NCBI GenBank assembly: GCA_002725095.1
Contig: PBQQ01000001.1
Coordinates: 4,691 to 16,961 of the forward strand
Length of the DNA: 12,271 nucleotides
Direction: 5' to 3'
From: Gammaproteobacteria bacterium
GTDB lineage: Bacteria; Pseudomonadota; Gammaproteobacteria; Pseudomonadales; Azotimanducaceae
The position numbers and the translations under genes are program-made. How positions within the stretch are numbered: position 1 is the stretch's first letter; every line of letters starts with the position of its first letter. A model generated the notes under the pieces. That model did no database searches. It saw only the letters and a program-made list of their open reading frames with translations, and was not told the origin of the DNA. Positions 1-6,114 of the stretch are shown here, in pieces.

Positions 1-734
1 CCCTGAATAGGCTCCGCAATGAATCCAGCTATGGTTTCTGGGCCTTCTTGCTCGATCAGGCGTTCAAGTTCAGCGAGTAGTCGATCCACAAACTGCGCTT
101 CTGTCTCACCAACAAGCCCTTCGCTGTAGTAATGCGGGCAGGTCACATGCATAACGCCCGGCAATGGCAAATCGAATTCTTTATGGAAAGTAGGAATACC
201 CGTCAGAGAGCCACTGGCTATTGTTATGCCGTGATAGCCGCGCTTGCGGCTAATTATTTTTTTCTTTTCCGGTCGGCCAATGGCGTTATTGTAATACCAA
301 AGCAATTTTATCTGGGTATCGTTGGCATCACTTCCAGACAAACCAAAGAACACCCGGCCGCCGTCCATCGGCGCCATATCGATCAAGCGCTCTGCCAACA
401 TCACCGAAGCTTCGTTGGTGCGCCCGGCAAACAGTTGGGAGTAGCTCATTTTACGCATTTGCTCTTCTGCAACTCGAGCAAGCTCGGTATTCCCATACCC
501 CAAAGCGGTACACCAAAGTCCAGCCATACCCTCAATGTATTGCTTGCCTTTGTTATCCCAAAGATAAACACCTTCCGCTCGCTCATGCACGATCGGTCCC
601 TGCTGGCTGTGTTGTTTTAGATTTGTGGACGGGTGCAAAAGCACTCGCAGATCTTTGGCCTCGATGGAATCCGGTGCAAACTCATTATGCAGGACCAAGC
701 CTTCAGCCCCAGCGCTCGGAGTGGTAGTGGTCAT
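1..734 (-). CDS. Class III (omega) aminotransferase, C-terminal part outside window
   Basis: PLP-dependent aminotransferase of fold type I, class III; a cytosolic enzyme that moves an amino group, typically between an omega-amino acid or amine and pyruvate or another oxo acid. I translated it by hand from an ATG at 734, preceded by AGGAG about 8 nt upstream; 244 codons are open to the window edge. Visible family signatures are the phosphate-contacting GSDAN at residues 134-138, the GYHG motif (166-169) whose Tyr stacks on PLP, the active-site Trp region GLW (72-74), and FIAEPIQG just before the break. The catalytic Lys and the PLP-binding Asp lie in the missing half. The run FFGLSGSDANDTQIKL followed by a WYYNN stretch is typical of omega-amino acid:pyruvate or putrescine-type transaminases; the exact substrate cannot be read. 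It is the last visible gene of the racemase-SDR unit, 26 bp after the SDR stop. Confidence 0.92.
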   Translation of the reverse strand, partial: MTTTTPSAGAEGLVLHNEFAPDSIEAKDLRVLLHPSTNLKQHSQQGPIVHERAEGVYLWDNKGKQYIEGMAGLWCTALGYGNTELARVAEEQMRKMSYSQLFAGRTNEASVMLAERLIDMAPMDGGRVFFGLSGSDANDTQIKLLWYYNNAIGRPEKKKIISRKRGYHGITIASGSLTGIPTFHKEFDLPLPGVMHVTCPHYYSEGLVGETEAQFVDRLLAELERLIEQEGPETIAGFIAEPIQ

Positions 735-760
735 GACATACGCTCCTATACGTTAACTCG

Positions 761-1585
761 CTAAATCAATTCGGCCGCTTGGAGGTTAAATTCCTCCATC
801 ACCTCATCGGCGTAATCGATGCGGCCCGTCAACTCGTTCGGATCGCCGTGACATAATCTCAAGCAGGCTTCCGCCATGTGTTCAACCGGAGTAACTCGGT
901 TCTCATTTTCCGCGTTGATTAATTTGTGATGCATGACGCCCGGTGTTGCAACCAAGCCCGGCGAAATAACATTAACCGCAACCCCTTTATGATAAGTCTC
1001 TTGCGCCAGGCCCGTCGTGAAGCGCTCAAGCGCCGCCTTGCACATCCCATAAACCGTGCCGCCACGCCCCGATAGCGTTTTTTCCGGGTGAATCGCGGCG
1101 TGCGAGGATATGTTCAGAATCCACCCCGAACCTTTTTCCTGCATGCTCGGCAGCACCCGCTGGGCTAATTCGAACGGCGCCCAAACCTGCACATCCATCA
1201 TGAGGCGGAAGCGTTTTTCCGGAAAATCTTCGACCGGAATAAAATAGGTAATGGCGGCGTTGTTCACTAAAATATCTCCCGAGCCATATTCCGCCTCGGC
1301 GGCGGTAATTAACAGCTCACGATCTTCAGCTGACGCTAGATCGGCTTTGACCGCTAAAGCTTCACCTCCCGCCGCTTGAATAGCCGCCACGGTTTCATTG
1401 ATGGTTCCAGGCAAATAGTGCTCGCCACTGTCGACGGTGCGCGCCGAAACAACGACCTTAGCGCCCTCCATGGCAAAGCGACGAGCTATGGCATCACCAA
1501 TGCCTCTGCTGGCACCAGTTACAACCACCACCTTGCCCGCCAAGACGCCCCGCTGATTTACTCTGCTCTCACTCAAATCACTCAT
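761..1585 (-). CDS. Classical short-chain dehydrogenase/reductase (SDR)
   Basis: NAD(P)(H)-dependent oxidoreductase of the classical SDR family, 274 aa, cytosolic. The Rossmann motif TGASRGIG is at residues 23-30, the adenine-pocket motif NNAA at 108-111, the catalytic Ser in NISS (Ser161), and the catalytic pair Tyr179/Lys183 in YGMCK. ISPG (207-210) is the usual segment after the active site. The Asn that completes the SDR tetrad appears to be Gln133, in DVQVW where most members have a V-N-L-type sequence. Arg49 after the second beta-strand (SART) hints at NADP(H), but this is weak. The ATG at 1585 has GGGGAG 5-6 nt upstream. It sits 31 bp downstream of the alanine racemase gene and 26 bp upstream of the aminotransferase, so co-transcription is likely. 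It could supply or consume a carbonyl compound handled by the aminotransferase; that is inference, and the substrate is unknown. Confidence 0.92.
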   Translation of the reverse strand: MSDLSESRVNQRGVLAGKVVVVTGASRGIGDAIARRFAMEGAKVVVSARTVDSGEHYLPGTINETVAAIQAAGGEALAVKADLASAEDRELLITAAEAEYGSGDILVNNAAITYFIPVEDFPEKRFRLMMDVQVWAPFELAQRVLPSMQEKGSGWILNISSHAAIHPEKTLSGRGGTVYGMCKAALERFTTGLAQETYHKGVAVNVISPGLVATPGVMHHKLINAENENRVTPVEHMAEACLRLCHGDPNELTGRIDYADEVMEEFNLQAAELI

Positions 1586-1616
1586 TGTTCTCCCCGCTGA
1601 TCACCGCGCGTATTCT

Positions 1617-2711
1617 CTACGGCGTCTGCTGTTCCTCATCAGAATCGTTAAGGTATACCCTCCGTAAACGCTTGCCCAGCCCAGTAAGCACCTCATAAGA
1701 GATGGTTTGTGCCTGGGTTGCAATCTCATCCACGCAGATATTTTCTCCCATAACCTCCACCCAATCACCGACCGCAACATCTACCTTCGAAGCATCGGCG
1801 TGCAGCATATCCATGCTCACGCGGCCACGAATTGGACAGCGCTGACCTTGAACAAAGACTTGGCCCTGATTGGATAACAGCCTAGGCACGCCGTCAGCGT
1901 AGCCAACCCCAACAATCATTATCCGCTCGTCTGTCGCAGCACAATAGGTGCCGCCATAACCCACAGGGGTACCCGCTTTGACGTTACGAACCTGCAGCAC
2001 CTGACCAAACAAGCTGGCGACAGGTTTTAACCCAACGTCGCTGGCGCAGCCACTGGCTAGCGGATTACCGCCATACAAACCAATACCCGCTCGACCCAAC
2101 TGCGCTAAACCCGAGGGCAGTGCCACACCACCGACACAGGCAGCTGAATTGCTCAGGCTCAGTCTCAGTCGAGGCCAACGCTGTTGCAGCGCAGTAAACA
2201 CGGCTATTACGGTTTGTATCTGTAGCGCGGTAAAGTCGTGCTCGACCTCGTCTGCCCGCGCAAAATGACTCAAGAGCACACGCACATCCAAGTCATGATC
2301 TCGTAACACCGACATAACTTCATCAGCGTTCAAGCCTAGCCTAGCCATACCGCTGTCGAGCTGCAGCGCCGCTGGTAATCCGCTGTTACTCCACAGTCGG
2401 CACTGCTCAATAGTATTGAGCACCGGTCGCAAGCTCTGTCCAGATAGCACAGCGCGGGACGAAGGCGTTACCCCTTCAAGCACGTAGATGTGTGCATCGG
2501 GCAATACGCGGCGCAGATCCACACCCTCTGCAGCCTCAGCGACAAAAAAAACGCGGCATCCGTCTGCCCACAGCGCTGTTGCAACTTCGTTGGCGCCAAG
2601 CCCATACGCGTCGGCTTTAACCACCGCCGCTAACTTTTCCACGTCACCGCGCTGCAGCATCCGGTAATTGTGCGCCAAAGCCGACAAATTTATCTGCAAA
2701 CGTCCGCTCAC
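1617..2711 (-). CDS. alr: Alanine racemase
   Basis: PLP-dependent racemase interconverting L- and D-alanine, for peptidoglycan supply or D-alanine catabolism. At 364 aa it has the usual length. The N-terminal TIM-barrel domain carries the PLP lysine in VVKADAYGLG (Lys32), Arg124 in MARLG and Arg207 in GRAGIGLYGG. The C-terminal beta domain carries the catalytic Tyr of the other subunit in GVGYADG (Tyr271) and the substrate-site RVSMD (297-301), ending in ISYEVLTGLGKRLRRVYL. There is no signal peptide, which argues against a periplasmic broad-specificity racemase. The start is GTG at 2711: an in-frame TAA lies a few codons upstream with no other start between, and the first residues (INLSALAHNY) are conserved in the family. 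No good Shine-Dalgarno is visible, so translation may be modest. It heads a three-gene unit with the SDR and aminotransferase and is not next to dnaB within this window, so it may be a second, catabolic (dadX-like) racemase. Confidence 0.95.
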   Translation of the reverse strand: MSGRLQINLSALAHNYRMLQRGDVEKLAAVVKADAYGLGANEVATALWADGCRVFFVAEAAEGVDLRRVLPDAHIYVLEGVTPSSRAVLSGQSLRPVLNTIEQCRLWSNSGLPAALQLDSGMARLGLNADEVMSVLRDHDLDVRVLLSHFARADEVEHDFTALQIQTVIAVFTALQQRWPRLRLSLSNSAACVGGVALPSGLAQLGRAGIGLYGGNPLASGCASDVGLKPVASLFGQVLQVRNVKAGTPVGYGGTYCAATDERIMIVGVGYADGVPRLLSNQGQVFVQGQRCPIRGRVSMDMLHADASKVDVAVGDWVEVMGENICVDEIATQAQTISYEVLTGLGKRLRRVYLNDSDEEQQTP

Positions 2712-2739
2712 AGCACTAAGCCAAAGTTCGGATAAAGCA

Positions 2740-2755
2740 GCGATTTTTTAATCGC
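2740..2755. repeat. Inverted repeat upstream of the racemase gene
   Basis: GCGATT, a TTTT spacer, then AATCGC: perfect 6-bp arms, 28 bp upstream of the alr GTG in the 133-bp divergent spacer. It could be an operator or a small hairpin in the alr leader. No run of T follows it in either direction, so it is not a normal intrinsic terminator. A repeat this short may also be chance. Confidence 0.35.
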
Positions 2756-2805
2756 CTTGGTACAAGTTGTAATCATTTTCATCGCGGCTCTTAACGCACA
2801 GGCAA

Positions 2806-2834
2806 CCGACCCGTAAACTCCTGGTTACTATAAC
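2806..2834 (+). promoter_or_regulatory. Candidate promoter for the esterase gene
   Basis: A TATAAC box at 2829-2834 matches five of six sigma-70 -10 bases, with a weak CCGACC -35 (2806-2811) at a 17-bp spacing. Transcription would begin near 2841, which disfavours the TTG codon at 2845 as the start and fits an ATG further downstream. The -35 is poor, so this is tentative. Confidence 0.3.
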
Positions 2835-2907
2835 GACGGCCCTATTGACGTACCAGCCGCCGCCTCAACTAATGATCTTCGCTCGCGTCTGCGAACTGGA
2901 TGTCTTT

Positions 2908-4026
2908 ATGCCCAATCCGCCAACCTCCCCAACACCAAGCCTTGAAAACCGTGTGGTCACGCTGCAACACAGTTCGTCGGTGTTAGCGAATAACCCACTG
3001 GGTGATCCTCATGAGCGGCCTCTCAATGTGTACTTACCAAAGGCCTATCACAGCCGACCACGTAAGAATCGCCGCTTCGCCGTGCTGTACAGTTTGGCGG
3101 GCTTTACCGGCACCGGGCCTGGTCAGCTTAATTGGAAGGGCTTCGAGGAAAATTTTGTAGAGCGATTGGATCGCCTAATCGCGAGCAATCGAATGGCGCC
3201 CACCGTCGTTGTGTTTCCTGATTGCTTCACGGCATACGGCGGCACTCAATACATTAATTCCAGCGCCATCGGCAATTATGCAGATTACATCAACAGCGAA
3301 TTGGTGCCGTTCATTGACCAAGAATTTCGCACTAAAGCGGCGCGCGAGCATCGCGGGTGTTTTGGAAAATCTTCAGGCGGTTACGGGGCCCTAATGCTGG
3401 CGATGCGGTATCCGAAGCTCTGGGGTGGCGTCGCCAATCACAGTGGCGACGCATACTTTGATTTCGTCTATCGCAGTGACTGGCCTGGCGTGCTGACTCA
3501 TTTACAGCGTTACGCTCAAGCATCACAGGGCCGACCTCGCTCCTCGACCGTACGACAAGCGGGTCAGTTAGGCGAAGACGACGGACGTATAGAACGTTTT
3601 TTGCGGAGTATTTGGTCGCGGCCCCGTGGCGGCGCTCAACGCATGACGGGTGACGAAATGATGGCGCTGATGTTGTTGGGCATGGCCGCAACCTATGACC
3701 CAGACCCAAGTGCTCCCAACGGCTTCCGGCTGCCCTTCGACTTGCAGTCTGGAGAGCTTATTCCTGCGCGCTGGCGCGCCTGGTTAAGGCACGACCCAAT
3801 CAATCAAATTGCTAGATACGGGAAAAACTTGCATAAGCTGCGTGGACTATTCATCGACTGTGGTCGCCAAGACCAGTTCCATATTCACTACGGCAGCCGC
3901 CAACTGTCCCAAGCGTTAACCAACGCCGATATTAAACATCGCTATGAGGAATTCGACGGCACCCATTCGAGCATCGACCATCGTCTCGACATTAGTCTAC
4001 CTTTTTTAGCTCAGCGTCTGCGTTAG
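2908..4026 (+). CDS. Esterase-D-like alpha/beta hydrolase
   Basis: Serine hydrolase of the putative esterase family (esterase D, S-formylglutathione hydrolase and related), 372 aa from this start. Numbered from the ATG at 2908, the nucleophile elbow GKSSGG puts Ser155 in a G-x-S-x-G context. The acid is probably Asp322 in DCGRQDQF, and the His is His353 in DGTHSS. The oxyanion side is probably the VLYSLAGF segment (about 59-66), close to the family's usual L-H-G-type stretch. A segment of about 100 residues between the nucleophile and acid regions (about 190-290) is longer than in the compact esterase D enzymes and may form a lid. Start choice: the frame stays open back to a TTG at 2845 and an ATG at 2872, but neither has a Shine-Dalgarno; 2908 has a weak GGA about 7 nt upstream. 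No convincing signal peptide is visible. The substrate is unknown. It is divergent from alr, and its last 35 bp overlap the convergent NmrA-like gene. Confidence 0.85.
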   Translation: MPNPPTSPTPSLENRVVTLQHSSSVLANNPLGDPHERPLNVYLPKAYHSRPRKNRRFAVLYSLAGFTGTGPGQLNWKGFEENFVERLDRLIASNRMAPTVVVFPDCFTAYGGTQYINSSAIGNYADYINSELVPFIDQEFRTKAAREHRGCFGKSSGGYGALMLAMRYPKLWGGVANHSGDAYFDFVYRSDWPGVLTHLQRYAQASQGRPRSSTVRQAGQLGEDDGRIERFLRSIWSRPRGGAQRMTGDEMMALMLLGMAATYDPDPSAPNGFRLPFDLQSGELIPARWRAWLRHDPINQIARYGKNLHKLRGLFIDCGRQDQFHIHYGSRQLSQALTNADIKHRYEEFDGTHSSIDHRLDISLPFLAQRLR

Positions 4027-4948
4027 TAGCGAGCAGCTTGTTTATGGTTGCTTCAACGCCGCATAGCGCCTGCATTTGTAATACTTGCAGCGCCGGTGCT
4101 GGGTCGATGTCGTCGTCATGATCAAGGACACCTAACATCGCGGAAGTTAGCGGCGGGTTGGCAAGCAACGCTTGCATGCAAGCCGCTATCGCATAACCAA
4201 GGGTTATCGGTAAACCCACCACCGATGTGGTTTTACCCATACATGCCGCCACTCGTTGCAGTAACTCTTTGCGACTGAGTGATTCCGCGCCGGCCAGATC
4301 CAAGGCGCCCGCGTGTTTAAGCAGCGCCGCCTGACCAACGGCCTTGATCACATCGCCCGCATAAATTGGCTGCTCCAAACTCTCGGGGCGAAACGCAAAA
4401 CTACGCACTTGTGCACCGCGAGTTAACAATGCGCCGCTGGCATAGTCGCCTTCACCCAAAACCATCGGCACGCGCAGCACGCATGCTGACGTTTTTGCCC
4501 CGAGCAAAATTTCTTCAGCTCTGCCTTTGGAAGCCAAACAGGCATTTGGCGAAGACGCATGGGACCCCAATATCGATAGGTACGTAAGGTGCTCGATGCT
4601 GGATTCATCACAGACTTTGGCCATCACGGCGGCGCTTTCTTCGTGGGCTTGGGTGTAAGGCGCCGACTTCGTTGCTTTGAGAATGCCGACCAAATGCAAC
4701 GCTCGAGTACAGCCTTGGGCCGCCCCCAGCAACGCTTTGTGGTCTGTATAGTCCAACACCACCACATCTAAACGCGCGCGCTGCTCACCTGTCAGCTCAC
4801 TCATCTCGAGCTGCTCGGCCGCACGTTGGCTGCGCACTACCGCGCATATCTTAGCTTCAGCACTGGCAAGCGTTTCCAAAATAAAACGTCGCCCAAGATT
4901 ACCGTTAGCACCAGTAACTAACCATTGCTGAGCATTTGCGTCCTGCAT
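3992..4948 (-). CDS. NmrA-like NAD(P)-binding protein (atypical SDR)
   Basis: A 318-aa member of the atypical/extended SDR group (NmrA, or the NDUFA9-like NAD(P)-binding group). The dinucleotide-binding motif TGANGNLG is at residues 12-19, with a basic VVRS (37-40) at the end of the second strand, as in NADP(H) binders. The YLSILGS stretch (123-129) matches the usual Ser/Thr strand. Where active SDRs have YxxxK, this protein reads CLASK, keeping Lys141 but replacing Tyr with Cys137. That suggests a redox sensor, a chaperone-like role or an altered chemistry rather than a standard dehydrogenase. PIYAGDVIKAV (194-204) is the typical segment of this group. The start is firm: AGGAGG lies 5 nt before the ATG. 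It is transcribed alone and convergent with the esterase, overlapping its 3' end by 35 bp. Partner and substrate are unknown. Confidence 0.85.
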   Translation of the reverse strand: MQDANAQQWLVTGANGNLGRRFILETLASAEAKICAVVRSQRAAEQLEMSELTGEQRARLDVVVLDYTDHKALLGAAQGCTRALHLVGILKATKSAPYTQAHEESAAVMAKVCDESSIEHLTYLSILGSHASSPNACLASKGRAEEILLGAKTSACVLRVPMVLGEGDYASGALLTRGAQVRSFAFRPESLEQPIYAGDVIKAVGQAALLKHAGALDLAGAESLSRKELLQRVAACMGKTTSVVGLPITLGYAIAACMQALLANPPLTSAMLGVLDHDDDIDPAPALQVLQMQALCGVEATINKLLATNADAELKKVD

Positions 4949-4992
4949 TTAAACCTCCTTGGTTGCGCAAAAAGGTCACCCCGGAATGGGCG

Positions 4993-5001
4993 ACTATAGC
5001 A
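4993..5001 (-). promoter_or_regulatory. Extended -10 promoter for the NmrA-like gene
   Basis: Read on the minus strand this is TGC followed by TATAGT, an extended -10 element with five of six consensus bases. A weak TTAACT lies about 15 bp further upstream. Transcription would begin about 7 bp downstream, leaving a leader of roughly 37 nt that includes the strong AGGAGG site. This is the best promoter match in the 142-bp divergent spacer. Confidence 0.45.
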
Positions 5002-5003
5002 AC

Positions 5004-5031
5004 TCGACCCGCAAGTTAAATTAAGTATCAT
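5004..5031 (+). promoter_or_regulatory. Candidate promoter for the lipoprotein/CDP-alcohol transferase pair
   Basis: TCGACC (5004-5009), a 16-bp spacer and TATCAT (5026-5031), matching four and five of six sigma-70 bases. The predicted leader is about 50 nt. It would overlap the divergent extended -10 region closely, so the two units could interfere. Tentative. Confidence 0.28.
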
Positions 5032-5090
5032 CCACACCTGACATCGTCATATTTTTTTTACGTTGTCGGCACTTGGATACTGACTGAACG

Positions 5091-5546
5091 ATGCATACTC
5101 TGTCTCTAAGAACTCTTTTTCTACTTTGCTTTTTTTCGATTGCTTCTTGCTCGGGCCCTATTGGTCCGATCGCGGGAGATAAGTTAGAAGGAAACCCGAA
5201 AGCTTGGCCCCAAGAATGGGCATTTGCTGATGATTGCGAAAACGTGCTTTTACAAACAAATCCAGCCGATCCTTATTCCGTAACCCTTTGGGGCGTTAGC
5301 ATCGACCAAAATTTTTATGTCGCTTCAGCTGACCAGAGGGCGGCTTGGGTGACCAACCTCGACCAAGACCCTGCCATTGTTCTTGGCATAGACGACAATT
5401 TGTACTCTGGCACCGCCGAACGAGTGTCGGATCCGCAAGAGCTCCTTGAGGTAGTCGAACAGTATTCCCTAAAATACGATTTCTACGCTGATGAAAGCAA
5501 CGAAGCCGACGGCGTAATTTTCCGATTAACTGCAGCACTTAAGTAA
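5091..5546 (+). CDS. Small lipoprotein with split-barrel-like sequence
   Basis: 151-aa predicted lipoprotein. The N-terminus has a hydrophobic stretch and a good lipobox, IASC, with the acylated Cys at residue 20. The next residue is Ser, not Asp, so outer-membrane sorting is the default expectation. The mature part has the rhythm of a small beta-barrel: NVLLQTNP, YSVTLWGV, NFYVAS, RAAWVTNL, AIVLGI and LYSGTAERV, then a short acidic helix. This resembles PNPOx-like split barrels (a DUF2255-like pattern), some of which bind flavin, F420 or haem. The match is from pattern memory and cofactor binding cannot be shown. There is no strong Shine-Dalgarno before the ATG, but the signal sequence begins there and the start fits. 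Its stop lies 5 bp before the CDP-alcohol transferase gene, so the two are probably one operon. Confidence 0.8.
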   Translation: MHTLSLRTLFLLCFFSIASCSGPIGPIAGDKLEGNPKAWPQEWAFADDCENVLLQTNPADPYSVTLWGVSIDQNFYVASADQRAAWVTNLDQDPAIVLGIDDNLYSGTAERVSDPQELLEVVEQYSLKYDFYADESNEADGVIFRLTAALK

Positions 5547-5551
5547 CTCCG

Positions 5552-6094
5552 ATGGCTCACAGCAGCGTTTTGACTTGGGCTAATGCCCTAACGCTGAATC
5601 GCCTGCTGCTGTGCTTACCTCTGTATTTTTTGATCCACAATCAGCTCTGGCCATGGGCTTCGGCCTGCCTGTTTTTGGCAGTGATGAGTGACATCCTGGA
5701 TGGCAAAATCGCCCGCAAGCAGGGTAACAGTAGCCCGTTGGGAGGATTTTTCGATCATGCCACCGATGCAATATTAGTCACCACCGGGTGCTTGGCTCTG
5801 GCCCAATCTGAGATCATCGGTTTTGGATTGGTATGGATCATACCCACCGCCTTCATTCAATACAGTCTAGACTCTAGAATTCTGTCTGGTTACGCATTGC
5901 GCAGCAGTGCTGTAGGTCGCATCAACGGTATCGGCTACTTTGTACTGATCTGCACCGCCGTTGGCAGCTACCTCTTAGGTTGGGTCTGGCTTCAAGCCTT
6001 GCTGCCTGTGTTTGCCTGGGCACTAATCGCCAGCACTGTCGTCTCTATCGCCGACCGCCTGCAGGCCTCGATTCGCGCCGCCCGTGAGCTCTGA
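5552..6094 (+). CDS. CDP-alcohol phosphatidyltransferase family membrane protein
   Basis: Integral inner-membrane enzyme, 180 aa, that transfers a phosphatidyl-type group from a CDP-linked lipid to an alcohol (or the reverse pairing). The family motif D-x2-D-G-x2-A-R-x8-G-x3-D-x3-D is complete: Asp47, Asp50, Gly51, Ala54, Arg55, Gly64, Asp68 and Asp72, giving the two-metal site. Five or six hydrophobic segments follow the family plan (about 16-29, 34-46, 73-85, 90-104, 127-145, 148-167). Length and layout match phosphatidylglycerophosphate synthase (PgsA), but the N-terminal NALTLNRLLL only loosely resembles it and the acceptor alcohol cannot be read, so I give no symbol. It begins 5 bp after the lipoprotein gene. 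The next gene on the right is convergent, 20 bp away. Confidence 0.9.
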   Translation: MAHSSVLTWANALTLNRLLLCLPLYFLIHNQLWPWASACLFLAVMSDILDGKIARKQGNSSPLGGFFDHATDAILVTTGCLALAQSEIIGFGLVWIIPTAFIQYSLDSRILSGYALRSSAVGRINGIGYFVLICTAVGSYLLGWVWLQALLPVFAWALIASTVVSIADRLQASIRAAREL

Positions 6095-6114
6095 TATTCC
6101 AAACTGCACAATGA

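Noticed and set aside
132..620. 162-aa open frame on the plus strand
   Set aside because: It lies opposite the aminotransferase gene, whose minus-strand translation carries the class III motifs; this is a shadow frame with no family signature.
2845..2907. TTG start giving a 393-aa esterase
   Set aside because: There is no Shine-Dalgarno, the candidate -10 box ends only 11 bp upstream, and the added residues add no family motif. An ATG at 2908 (or 2872) is more likely.
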